DNA from: CAYJBH01 sp964368625
GTDB lineage: Bacteria; Bacillota; Clostridia; Oscillospirales; Ruminococcaceae
Assembly (NCBI GenBank): GCA_964368625.1
Contig: CAYJBH010000001.1
Location: 1-64,000, forward strand
Length of the DNA: 64,000 nt
Direction: 5' to 3'
The notes under the pieces are model-generated. The model ran no database searches. It saw only the letters and a list, made by a program, of their open reading frames with translations, and was not told where the DNA came from. Made by a program: the position numbers and the translations under genes. Of the stretch, positions 9,605-17,627 are shown one piece after another. The stretch's first letter is position 1. Each line of letters starts with the position of its first letter.

Positions 9605-10680
9605 TATTTTACCTCCAAGTTACTTAAAAATTCATCGAACAAAAACCCGGTATCTAACGGACCGCCACAGGCTTCGGGATGAAACTGAACCGTTCTAGCC
9701 GGTATCTCATTGTATATTATTCCTTCACAGGTGTTATCATTTACATTAACAAACCACTCTGTTGCTGTTTTATTATTAATGCTGTTTGAACATACGGCAT
9801 ATCCATGATTTTGACTGCTAATAAAAACCCTTCCGGTTGTTAAATCCTTTACCGGCTGGTTTGCACCGCGATGTCCAAAACGCAATTTTTCGGTTTTAAA
9901 GCCCATAGATAAAGCAAGGAGTTGATGACCTAGGCATATTCCAAAGATTGGTATTTTAGTTGCAGCAATCTCCTTTAAATTTTCTATAATCTCAACATTT
10001 TCTGCAGGGTCTCCCGGCCCGTTAGATAACATAATTCCATCTAGTTTAAGATCTTTTAACTCGCTTGCAGTGGTTGTTGAAGGCATAACAAACACCTTAC
10101 AACCACGATTAGTTAACTCATTTACAATGTTTTTCTTATACCCAAAATCTAAAAGTGCAATATTATATCTATCCTTAAGAGTCTCAGCCTTCTCTACGCT
10201 ACTTACCGCAACACTCCTCACAGCATTTATAACATTATACTTTACAATATCATCAATGTTGGCATCTGTAGGGTTTTTAGTTGTTATTACTCCGTTCATA
10301 ACGCCACTATTTCTTATAATTCTGGTAAGAGCTCTTGTATCTATGCCATAAAGACCCACAATATTATTGTTTTTCAAAAAGGTGTCAAGCTCACCCTCGC
10401 TTCTAAAATTCGAGGGGTGCTGACACCTATGCTTAACGATGTAGGCTGATGCGCCTACCGCTTTACTCTCAAAATCTGACGGTATCACACCGTAATTACC
10501 TATTAAGGGGAAGGTTTGCAACACTATCTGGCCAAAATAACTTGGGTCGGTAAGAGTTTCGAGATAACCGGTCATTCCGGTCGTGAAAACAACCTCACCA
10601 ATAACCTCGCCAGAAGCGCCAAAACTTTTACCTTCAAATATTGTCCCGTTTTCTAAAACAAGGTATGCTTTTTCAGACAT
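9604..10680 (-). CDS. carA: Carbamoyl-phosphate synthase small (glutaminase) subunit
   Basis: CarA hydrolyses glutamine and channels ammonia to CarB for carbamoyl phosphate, the precursor of pyrimidines and arginine. The 358 residues fit the family. The N-terminal half carries LENGTIFEGKSFG and GEVVFTTGMTGYLETLTDPSY. The C-terminal class I glutaminase domain has FGICLGHQLLAL with the nucleophilic cysteine and QFHPEACGGP. It is the first gene of the minus-strand operon. The roughly 110 bases between it and the ANTAR gene show neither a clear promoter nor a clear terminator, so read-through from purA-glnA is possible. Confidence 0.97.
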   Translation of the reverse strand: MSEKAYLVLENGTIFEGKSFGASGEVIGEVVFTTGMTGYLETLTDPSYFGQIVLQTFPLIGNYGVIPSDFESKAVGASAYIVKHRCQHPSNFRSEGELDTFLKNNNIVGLYGIDTRALTRIIRNSGVMNGVITTKNPTDANIDDIVKYNVINAVRSVAVSSVEKAETLKDRYNIALLDFGYKKNIVNELTNRGCKVFVMPSTTTASELKDLKLDGIMLSNGPGDPAENVEIIENLKEIAATKIPIFGICLGHQLLALSMGFKTEKLRFGHRGANQPVKDLTTGRVFISSQNHGYAVCSNSINNKTATEWFVNVNDNTCEGIIYNEIPARTVQFHPEACGGPLDTGFLFDEFLSNLEVK

Positions 10681-10793
10681 TTTTTCGACCGTTCCTTTCT
10701 CAACGTTTTGTTCAACTTAAATACTAACCGTAAAATTCCAACCATTGCCGCTAAATTGACAAAACAACGCTAAACAACTATACTTGCCCTTTA

Positions 10794-11366
10794 TTATCTA
10801 TCTTCATATAGTTTTAATATTCCTTCGGCTACCTTTCTCCTGGTAGACCTTGTGTCCATCGCCTGCTTTTCTATATACTTATGTGCTTCTGCCTCATTCA
10901 TCTTAAGATATGAAATCAGCACATGTTTTGCTCTATCAACAACTCTTATATCATCAATTTTCTGAACAAGCTTTGCATTTTCGTTTTGCATTCTTGTTAA
11001 CCTGCCCTGTGCTGCCTTTGCAAGTTTTAAAGAAAACCAGAACATGTTGCGGTTAATTGGTTTTGCTACGGTAATCACACCATAATCTTCAACCGAGTTT
11101 GATATATCATCATACAGCTCACTCTTCACAATAAGAAGAACCTGGCTCTTATTTAGCGAAACTATATGTTGAGATAGCTGCTCGCCCGGCTCGTCTCTTA
11201 AAGGTGCATTAATTACTACGATATCAAAATCCTGTTCCAAGACCATTCTACGAGCTTCAGCGCCTGATCCGGCGGTAACAATTCTTTCTACAGAAAATTC
11301 AGTTAACTGTTGTTTTATATACTCGGTTCCTTTTTCTCCGGCCGAAACAACTAATCCTGTTTCTAT
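10794..11366 (-). CDS. ANTAR-domain RNA-binding response regulator, probable AUA start
   Basis: ANTAR proteins bind paired or hexaloop RNA hairpins in nascent leaders and prevent transcription termination. The C-terminal part has the helical ANTAR signature (VVDRAKHVLISYLKMNEAEA, then AMDTRSTRRKVAEGIL). The first ATG in frame (11246) would give only 150 residues and cut the receiver-like domain. Reading back, the frame continues for 40 codons with good family sequence (ETGLVVSAGEKGTEYIKQQL) to an ATA at 11366. That ATA has a strong AGAGGGGG site about seven bases upstream and no ATG, GTG or TTG between it and an in-frame stop. The 190-residue form is therefore preferred. The usual phosphorylated aspartate position reads INAPL, so control by phosphorylation is unlikely. 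It sits 33 bases after glnA. Confidence 0.8.
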   Translation of the reverse strand: METGLVVSAGEKGTEYIKQQLTEFSVERIVTAGSGAEARRMVLEQDFDIVVINAPLRDEPGEQLSQHIVSLNKSQVLLIVKSELYDDISNSVEDYGVITVAKPINRNMFWFSLKLAKAAQGRLTRMQNENAKLVQKIDDIRVVDRAKHVLISYLKMNEAEAHKYIEKQAMDTRSTRRKVAEGILKLYEDR

Positions 11367-11399
11367 ATCGCTACCCCCTCTCTTTACCTTAACTTATGC

Positions 11400-12692
11400 T
11401 TAATACAATCTAAAGTAATTATTGGTAATAAACTCTTGTGCGTCAGAAGCAGATTCGCTTCTTGCAATTTCGTCGCGCTTTTCTCTCAAATAGCTTTTAA
11501 GCCAACCCTCTCCTATAACATCGGCAACAAAACTTGATTTTTCGGCAAGAAGGAGAGCATCCTCTAGGTTTTTGGGTAATGGCTTAAGTCTATCCTCTTG
11601 ACTCTCAATATGCTGCTGAGCATCAAATTCTACACTTTCAGATAACCTTAGCTTGTTTTCAACGCCATAGATTCCTGCAGAAATAATCAACGCAAATGCT
11701 ACATAAGGATTTGCCGAAGGATCGGGAGAACGCAGTTTCATCTTTGTTCTGTTGTCGGAAGTTCTTTGAATCGACAATAGCTGAGAACGGCTTTGGTGTG
11801 ACCAAGATATGTGTGATGGGGCTGAAAGCTCTCCAAATCTATCGTATGAGTTTATTATAGGATTTAAAAATGCTGTAATCTCTTCCATTTTTTCCAATAT
11901 ACCGGCAACAAAACTTTCTTCAAATACGTTTTGTCCATCCTTGCAAAGTGAAATATTAATATGAAGTCCACTTCCACTTACACCTTTTAAAGGTTTTGGC
12001 ATAAAGCTGGCATACAACCCATTTCTTGAGGCTATAGCCTTAACAACAGACTTAAATGTTAGAAAATTATCTGCACTGTTCATCGCATCGCTATACATAA
12101 AGTCAATTTCATTTTGACCCGGACCCTTTTCGTGGTGCGATTTTTCAGGCTTTAACCCCATTTCTTCCAGCGTTAAACAGATTTCACGACGAATGTTCTC
12201 ACCCTTATCAAGCGGTGCAATATCAAGATAGCTACCAAAATCTATAGTATTATAGGTGGGTTCGGCATTTTCATCAGTTTTAAAAAGATAAAACTCACAC
12301 GCAGCGCCTATTTGGCAGCTATAACCTAATTTTTCTGCCTTGGTTAAAGCTTTCTCTAGAACAAAACGACTATCCTGCTCGAACCGCACTCCGTCAGGCG
12401 TAACTACATCACAATAAAAACGAACTACTCTTCCCGGACCGGGACGCCATGGAAGCACGGTTAAGGTTGATGGATCCGGAAAAAGAAATAAGTCGCAGGT
12501 AGCGGACTCACTAAACCCGTTTATTGCATAGGCATCAAACCTTATACCATTAGTAAACGCAAGCTTTAGCTCATCTGCCATTATTGAAACATTTTTTTGA
12601 GCCCCAAAAGGGTCACAAAACCCAAGCCTTATAAACTTAACATCATTTTCAGAAATAAACTCAAGTACCTCTTTAACGGTATTATTCATCAA
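11400..12692 (-). CDS. glnA: Glutamine synthetase, type I
   Basis: This 430-residue enzyme ligates ammonia to glutamate with ATP. The beta-grasp N-terminus (IRLGFCDPFGAQKN) and the catalytic domain are complete: EFYLF metal ligand, HHEKGPGQNEIDF, GSGLHINIS, the RSPDPSANPY segment and glutamate-binding residues. It is slightly shorter than many type I enzymes (about 440-470) and no adenylylation-type tail is evident, which fits the Gram-positive alpha subgroup. It lies between purA and the ANTAR regulator on the same strand, the arrangement expected if the regulator controls nitrogen genes. A second synthetase of type III (glnN) is encoded 3 kb away. Confidence 0.93.
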   Translation of the reverse strand: MMNNTVKEVLEFISENDVKFIRLGFCDPFGAQKNVSIMADELKLAFTNGIRFDAYAINGFSESATCDLFLFPDPSTLTVLPWRPGPGRVVRFYCDVVTPDGVRFEQDSRFVLEKALTKAEKLGYSCQIGAACEFYLFKTDENAEPTYNTIDFGSYLDIAPLDKGENIRREICLTLEEMGLKPEKSHHEKGPGQNEIDFMYSDAMNSADNFLTFKSVVKAIASRNGLYASFMPKPLKGVSGSGLHINISLCKDGQNVFEESFVAGILEKMEEITAFLNPIINSYDRFGELSAPSHISWSHQSRSQLLSIQRTSDNRTKMKLRSPDPSANPYVAFALIISAGIYGVENKLRLSESVEFDAQQHIESQEDRLKPLPKNLEDALLLAEKSSFVADVIGEGWLKSYLREKRDEIARSESASDAQEFITNNYFRLY

Positions 12693-12782
12693 AGTTACCT
12701 TTCTCTCTCAGGAGCTAGACATAGTTAATTGTTATGGTAGCAACACAATCTGTCATATATATATATTAATATTTAATCATCT

Positions 12783-12812
12783 AAAAAGCAAGCCTAAACG
12801 GTATTTTTAGGC
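12783..12812 (-). terminator. Putative terminator between purA and glnA
   Basis: On the minus strand GCCTAAA (12812-12806) pairs with TTTAGGC (12798-12792) around a seven-base loop and is followed by TTGCTTTTT. It probably ends part of the purA transcripts. The loop is seven bases, unlike the six-base loops described for the purA, asnA and amt leaders. Confidence 0.6.
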
Positions 12813-12831
12813 ATTATGCACTACAGAGATA

Positions 12832-14100
12832 TTAAACCGTAATATAACTGTCTCTTTCAGGGCCAACCGAAATGTATGTTATTGGGCACTGCATCTTAGC
12901 TTCTATATATTTAACGTAATCTTGCGCTTGCTTAGGCAGATCCTGCACTGTTCTGCAGCCTGTAATATCCTTGTTAAATCCATCAAGATATTCGTATACA
13001 GGTTTTGCACGCAAAAGCTTATCTCCGGTTGGAAAATCATTTATTATCTCCCCGTCTACTTCATAAGCTACACAAACAGGAATTTTATCAAGGTAACTTA
13101 AAATATCAAGTTTAGTAAGTGCCAATTCAGTAGCACCTTGCATATCTGCTCCATATTTTGAAGCAACAACATCAAAACCTCCAACGCGTCTGGGCCTTCC
13201 GGTTGCAGCACCAAACTCATCACCTATTCCGCGAAGTTTATCCCCTTCCTCTCCAAACAGTTCGGCGGTGAAAGGTCCTTCTCCTACGCAGCTGGAATAC
13301 GCCTTCATAATGCCAATTGTTTTCTCTAGCTTAACACCGGGAATTCCTGCTCCTATCGGCGCATAAGCTGCTATAGTTGAAGAAGATGACGTATATGGGT
13401 ATATTCCAAAATCTATATCTCTAAGTGCTCCTAGTTGCGCTTCAAACATAACACTCTTACCCGCTTTGACCGATTGAGTCAAAAACGTGGTAACATTAGT
13501 TATATACGGTATTAGCGGCTCTGCATGGGTTAATAATCTATCATAAACTTGTTCTGCTATCAGCTCTTCGGTATCATAACCGCTAAAAAGAATATTTTTC
13601 CATTCAATTATATCTATTATCTTTTGTTTTAACGTAGCTTTATCAAAAAGATCGGAAAACCTTAAGGTCTTTTTCATATACTTATCTGCATATACCGGAG
13701 CTATACCACGGCGAGTAGAACCAAATTTCTTATCCTTAAGCCTATCCTCCTCAATGCAATCTTGTAGAACGTGATATGGCATACATATGGTAGCCTTGTC
13801 GCTGATCTTCAAATTATCTGGTGTAATATTTATTCCATTTTCCTTAAGCTTCCCAATTTCCTTTGCGAGATGTTCAATATCCACTACCATTCCATTGCCC
13901 ATTACATTTATAGTGGTTTCACGCAGTATGCCTGATGGTAATAAATTTAAAATAAATTTCCCGCGTTCATTAATTACTGTATGTCCGGCGTTGTTTCCGC
14001 CCTGATAACGACAGATAATATCATATTCTTCTGATAGAAGGTCAACCATTCTCCCCTTACCTTCATCTCCCCAATTAGTACCGACAATCGCAGTAATCAT
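12832..14100 (-). CDS. purA: Adenylosuccinate synthetase
   Basis: PurA joins IMP and aspartate using GTP, the first committed step to AMP. The 422 residues match the family. The GTP-binding loop reads GTNWGDEGKGRMVDLL at the N-terminus, followed by CRYQGGNNAGHTV. GSTRRGIAPVYADK, the PYTSSSSTIAAYAPIGAG segment, and VGGFDVVASKYGADMQGATELALTKLD are all present. The ATG follows a GAAAGGATAA ribosome site. The gene is first in a minus-strand unit with glnA and the ANTAR regulator, and its leader carries a hexaloop hairpin over a terminator. Placing an adenine-synthesis gene in a nitrogen-responsive unit is unusual. Confidence 0.96.
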   Translation of the reverse strand: MITAIVGTNWGDEGKGRMVDLLSEEYDIICRYQGGNNAGHTVINERGKFILNLLPSGILRETTINVMGNGMVVDIEHLAKEIGKLKENGINITPDNLKISDKATICMPYHVLQDCIEEDRLKDKKFGSTRRGIAPVYADKYMKKTLRFSDLFDKATLKQKIIDIIEWKNILFSGYDTEELIAEQVYDRLLTHAEPLIPYITNVTTFLTQSVKAGKSVMFEAQLGALRDIDFGIYPYTSSSSTIAAYAPIGAGIPGVKLEKTIGIMKAYSSCVGEGPFTAELFGEEGDKLRGIGDEFGAATGRPRRVGGFDVVASKYGADMQGATELALTKLDILSYLDKIPVCVAYEVDGEIINDFPTGDKLLRAKPVYEYLDGFNKDITGCRTVQDLPKQAQDYVKYIEAKMQCPITYISVGPERDSYITV

Positions 14101-14176
14101 AATAAATTATCCTTTCTATTCTATAAGTTAACTATCTTTTCTACTAAAAGAGTATTTCAACTAAAAAACATTTTAA

Positions 14177-14252
14177 GAAAAAAATAAACATCCATCAAAC
14201 TTTCCGTATAAATAATATACACGCAAACTGTCTGATGAACGCCTTTGTTCAT
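14177..14252 (-). promoter_or_regulatory. Putative ANTAR-type attenuator in the purA leader
   Basis: Seen on the minus strand: ATGAAC, loop AAAGGC, GTTCAT (14252-14235), a 6-bp stem with a six-base loop having A at position 1 and G at position 4, right at the predicted transcript start. Its 3' arm is contained in the 5' arm of a second hairpin (14241-14230 pairing with 14200-14189, twelve pairs including four G-U). That hairpin is followed by ATGTTTATTTTTTT, an intrinsic terminator. The two hairpins exclude each other. Binding of an ANTAR protein to the hexaloop would be expected to allow read-through. The structure is read directly; the regulator is inferred. Confidence 0.65.
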
Positions 14253-14260
14253 TTTTTGTA

Positions 14261-14290
14261 ATTATACCGTATAATATGATTATTTGTCAA
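14261..14290 (-). promoter_or_regulatory. purA promoter
   Basis: On the minus strand a consensus -35 TTGACA (14290-14285) and -10 TATAAT (14266-14261) are 18 bases apart. The predicted start near 14254 puts the hexaloop hairpin at the very 5' end of the transcript. Confidence 0.75.
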
Positions 14291-14324
14291 TACATATTCC
14301 TCAAAAATAATTTTACAAAAGGTA

Positions 14325-14353
14325 TTGACAAGGATAAAATCATATGCTATACT
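14325..14353 (+). promoter_or_regulatory. asnA-glnN promoter
   Basis: A perfect -35 TTGACA (14325-14330), a 17-base spacer and -10 TATACT (14348-14353) precede asnA. Transcription should begin near 14360, just before the leader hexaloop. The promoter diverges from that of purA only about 35 bases away. Confidence 0.85.
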
Positions 14354-14363
14354 ACGAACATAG

Positions 14364-14404
14364 ACAGCAAAGGCGCTGTGAGATGTCTCACAGTGTCTTA
14401 TTTT
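14364..14404 (+). promoter_or_regulatory. Putative ANTAR-type attenuator in the asnA-glnN leader
   Basis: ACAGC (14364-14368), loop AAAGGC (14369-14374) and GCTGT (14375-14379) form a hexaloop hairpin with A1 and G4. It overlaps a terminator hairpin whose arms are 14372-14382 and 14387-14397 (11 pairs, loop ATGT) followed by TTATTTTTTATTT. The hexaloop 3' arm and half its loop lie within the terminator 5' arm, so only one can form. The loop is identical to that in the purA leader. A second hexaloop, present in characterised ANTAR targets, was not found. Confidence 0.7.
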
Positions 14405-14427
14405 TTATTTAAAAAGGAGATTTTATC

Positions 14428-15435
14428 ATGAGCAGCTTCATTAAGTCTGAGTGTTATAAATCGTGTCTGTCGATTTATGAAACTCAAAAAGCAATTGGAT
14501 TAGTTAAAAGAACATTTGAGGATAATTTATCTCGTTCACTTAATCTTGCTAGGGTGTCAGCACCATTATTTGTAGCACCGGAAACCGGCCTTAATGATGA
14601 TCTTAACGGCATAGAGCGCGCTGTTGCATTCGATGTTAAAGAGACTGGTAAAACATTACAGATAGTTCACTCGTTAGCTAAATGGAAAAGAATGGCGCTA
14701 TACAAATATCATTTCCCTGTTGGTGAAGGTTTATACACAGACATGAACGCGATTCGACGCGATGAAGAGATGGACAACCTACATTCTATATATGTAGACC
14801 AATGGGATTGGGAAAAGGTTATAAGTCGCGATATCAGAACGATTGAAGAATTAAAAGGTACCGTGACCAAAATAGTCAATGCCATTTGTGATACTCAGGA
14901 TGCTATTAAAGCCACCTATACAAATCTAAAAACAACATTATCGCGTGATGTTAAGTTTATTACCACACAGGAACTTGAGGATATGTATCCACAGTTACCA
15001 CCTAAACAACGTGAGGATGAGTTTTTAAAAGTTAATAAAACTGCTTTTATTATGCAGATAGGTGACGTGTTAAAGTCTGGCGAAAAACATGATGGTAGAG
15101 CCCCTGATTATGACGATTGGGCACTTAACGGAGATATCGTATTTTGGAGCGACGTTCTTGGACGAGCTTTTGAAATTTCTTCAATGGGAATACGAGTTGA
15201 CGAGAAATCACTTGCAGAGCAGCTAAAAAAAGCAGGATGCGAGGAAAGACGTGAGCTAACTTTCCACAAGACGCTTCTTGAAGGAAAGCTTCCTTTAACA
15301 ATGGGTGGTGGAATTGGCCAATCAAGAATGTGCATGCTTTTACTGGAAAAATGTCACATAGGCGAGGTTCAGGTTTCTTCATGGGATTCTGAAACAGTTT
15401 CTACCTGCAGTGACCTAGATATTAATCTATTGTAA
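14428..15435 (+). CDS. asnA: Aspartate-ammonia ligase (asparagine synthetase A)
   Basis: AsnA makes asparagine from aspartate, ammonia and ATP, without glutamine. The 335 residues match the family in full. Recognisable segments are APLFVAPETGLNDDLNG, the AKWKRMALYKYHF active-site region, EGLYTDMNAIRRDE, HSIYVDQWDWE, and the class II synthetase-like C-terminal motif TMGGGIGQSRMCMLLL. The start follows AAAAAGGAGATTTTATC. It is first in the asnA-glnN unit. Using free ammonia fits co-regulation with the ammonium transporter encoded downstream. Confidence 0.96.
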   Translation: MSSFIKSECYKSCLSIYETQKAIGLVKRTFEDNLSRSLNLARVSAPLFVAPETGLNDDLNGIERAVAFDVKETGKTLQIVHSLAKWKRMALYKYHFPVGEGLYTDMNAIRRDEEMDNLHSIYVDQWDWEKVISRDIRTIEELKGTVTKIVNAICDTQDAIKATYTNLKTTLSRDVKFITTQELEDMYPQLPPKQREDEFLKVNKTAFIMQIGDVLKSGEKHDGRAPDYDDWALNGDIVFWSDVLGRAFEISSMGIRVDEKSLAEQLKKAGCEERRELTFHKTLLEGKLPLTMGGGIGQSRMCMLLLEKCHIGEVQVSSWDSETVSTCSDLDINLL

Positions 15436-15454
15436 ATATAAGGAGGCTAAATTT

Positions 15455-17542
15455 ATGAAAGATATCCCCAATATGTTTGGAAGTTTGGTTTTCAACGATA
15501 CCGTTATGCGAGCTCGTTTACCAAAAGATACATATAAAGCGTTAAAAAGAACTATAGCACAGGGTAAGCACCTTGAAAAGGATGTAGCTAATATAGTAGC
15601 AAATGCAATGAAAAACTGGGCTATTGAAAATGGCGCTACCCACTTCACACATTGGTTTCAACCAATGACCGGCATCACTGCAGAAAAACATGACAGTTTT
15701 ATCGCACCAAAGGGTGATGACGGCATAATCATGGAGATGACCGGCAACGAGCTTGTTAGAGGTGAGCCTGATGCTTCGAGCTTCCCTTCCGGTGGATTAC
15801 GTGCTACATTTGAAGCTCGTGGCTACACCATTTGGGACACAACCTCATACGCTTTTATCAAGGACGGAAGTCTTTGTATTCCAACCGCCTTTTGTTCATA
15901 TAGCGGTGAAGCTCTTGATAAGAAAACTCCATTGCTTCGCTCGATGGAGGCGATAGATAAGCAGGCTATGCGTGTATTAAAGTTGTTTGGCAACAGTACT
16001 GCAACAAGAGTAGTTACTACCGTTGGCCCTGAACAGGAATACTTTTTAATAGATAAGTCTATGTATCAACAACGCCCTGACCTTATAAGTTGCGGTAGAA
16101 CCTTGTTTGGTGCTCGTCCTGCTAAAGGCCAGGAAATGGATGATCACTATTTTGGTAATCTTAAGTCAAGGGTATCAGCATATATGAAGGAGCTGGACGA
16201 TGAGCTCTGGAAGCTTGGAATTCTTGCAAAAACAAAACATAACGAGGTTGCACCGGCACAGCATGAATTTGCCCCCATATTCTCTACAACAAATGTGGCA
16301 ACAGACCATAACCAGTTAACAATGGAGCTTATGAAAAGCTTAGCCGGCAAGCATGGTCTCGTCTGCCTACTAAACGAAAAACCATTTGCAGGCGTAAACG
16401 GTAGCGGAAAACATAACAACTGGTCTCTTTCTACCAACACCGGAGTTAACCTTTTAGAGCCCGGTGATACCCCACATGAGAATGCGCAATTCCTGCTGTT
16501 CTTAGCTGCAATTATTAAGGCTGTCGACATCTATCAGGATATGCTTAGGGTATCGGTTGCCTCGGCAGGTAATGACCATCGTTTAGGTGCTAACGAAGCC
16601 CCTCCTGCCATCGTTTCAATTTTTCTTGGCGAGGAGTTAACCGAAATTTTAGAAGCTTTGAAGGATGGAAGCGACTATGTAGGCAAAGAGCGTGTTCAGA
16701 TGGAAATTGGTGCAACTGTTCTACCACATTTCCCTAAGGACACAACCGACCGTAACCGCACATCACCATTTGCCTTCACCGGAAATAAGTTTGAGTTTAG
16801 AATGTTAGGTTCCAACTTCTCAATCTCCGGCCCTAATATTGTTTTAAACGCTGCTGTAGCAGAAGTTTTGAGTGGGTTTGCCGATAAACTTGAAGCAGTA
16901 TCTGACTTTAATACCGGCTTAAAAGAGCTTATCGTAGACACCATTAAGAATCATGATAGAATTATCTTTAATGGAAACAACTACTCCGACGAATGGGTTG
17001 TTGAGGCAGAAAAACGTGGATTACTAAATCTTACGACAACCGTTGACGCCCTTCCCACCTATATTCTACAAAAAAACATAGATATGTTTGAGCGTCAGAA
17101 CGTTTTCACTAAATCCGAAGTTCTATCTCGCTATGAAATTTTGATGGAAAATTACTGCAAAACCATTCATATCGAAGCATTGACCATGTTGGACATCGTT
17201 AAAAAATATGTTGTTCCATCATCAGTAACATATCAGAATGAGGTAATGGAGTTGTATGCCGGAAAAACTAAAGCCGGTATTTCAACAGCAACGGAAGATA
17301 GATTATTAAAAAAGCTTTCCGGGTTAACTGCCGATCTTTTAGGTAAGACAGATTGTTTGGAAGATTGCATTGTAGAGGTTAAAACTTTTGAAGACACCTT
17401 AAAGCATGCCCAATACTATCGCAGCCACATTTTCAGCTGTATGAATGAGATGCGACTGATTGTTGATGAGCTTGAGACTTTAATAGCTAAAAAGCACTGG
17501 TGTTTCCCCTACTACTCTGATATGTTATACAGTGTAGACTAA
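15455..17542 (+). CDS. glnN: Glutamine synthetase, type III
   Basis: This is the large type III enzyme (695 residues; the family is about 700), which makes glutamine from glutamate and ammonia. Signature segments are FTHWFQPMTGITAEKHDSF, the GPEQEYFLID metal-binding glutamate, NEVAPAQHEFAPIF, NGSGKHNNWSLSTN and DRNRTSPFAFTGNKFEFR. The start follows a strong AAGGAGG site 19 bases after asnA, so the two are almost surely co-transcribed. Having both type I and type III enzymes is common in clostridia and Bacteroides; here they lie in two divergent units that share leader hairpins of the same kind. Confidence 0.97.
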   Translation: MKDIPNMFGSLVFNDTVMRARLPKDTYKALKRTIAQGKHLEKDVANIVANAMKNWAIENGATHFTHWFQPMTGITAEKHDSFIAPKGDDGIIMEMTGNELVRGEPDASSFPSGGLRATFEARGYTIWDTTSYAFIKDGSLCIPTAFCSYSGEALDKKTPLLRSMEAIDKQAMRVLKLFGNSTATRVVTTVGPEQEYFLIDKSMYQQRPDLISCGRTLFGARPAKGQEMDDHYFGNLKSRVSAYMKELDDELWKLGILAKTKHNEVAPAQHEFAPIFSTTNVATDHNQLTMELMKSLAGKHGLVCLLNEKPFAGVNGSGKHNNWSLSTNTGVNLLEPGDTPHENAQFLLFLAAIIKAVDIYQDMLRVSVASAGNDHRLGANEAPPAIVSIFLGEELTEILEALKDGSDYVGKERVQMEIGATVLPHFPKDTTDRNRTSPFAFTGNKFEFRMLGSNFSISGPNIVLNAAVAEVLSGFADKLEAVSDFNTGLKELIVDTIKNHDRIIFNGNNYSDEWVVEAEKRGLLNLTTTVDALPTYILQKNIDMFERQNVFTKSEVLSRYEILMENYCKTIHIEALTMLDIVKKYVVPSSVTYQNEVMELYAGKTKAGISTATEDRLLKKLSGLTADLLGKTDCLEDCIVEVKTFEDTLKHAQYYRSHIFSCMNEMRLIVDELETLIAKKHWCFPYYSDMLYSVD

Positions 17543-17551
17543 TTACTTTAT

Positions 17552-17611
17552 TGTACACAAAGACGTGTACATCTTGAACCTACGGGTTAAGATGTACACG
17601 TCTTATTTTAT
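17552..17611 (+). promoter_or_regulatory. Putative ANTAR-type attenuator between glnN and amt
   Basis: TGTACAC (17552-17558), loop AAAGAC (17559-17564) and GTGTACA (17565-17571) form a 7-bp hexaloop hairpin with A1 and G4. The following terminator uses 17560-17575 paired perfectly with 17589-17604 (16 bp), then ATTTTATT. The hexaloop 3' arm is inside the terminator 5' arm. This would set how much asnA-glnN transcription continues into amt. No separate amt promoter was evident in the 85-base gap. Confidence 0.7.
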
Positions 17612-17627
17612 TAATAGGAGGTATTTT

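Noticed and set aside
10681..10793. PyrR-type attenuator before carA
   Set aside because: No terminator/antiterminator pair or PyrR-binding loop could be drawn; only a short TTTAGCG direct repeat is present.
12783..12812. purA-glnA hairpin as a fourth ANTAR hexaloop
   Set aside because: The loop has seven bases without the A1/G4 pattern and no overlapping second hairpin; it is best read as a plain terminator.
17565..17627. Longer amt reading frame starting at 17565
   Set aside because: That start lies within the attenuator hairpin, has no ribosome site, and adds residues unlike Amt proteins; 17628 follows TAGGAGG.
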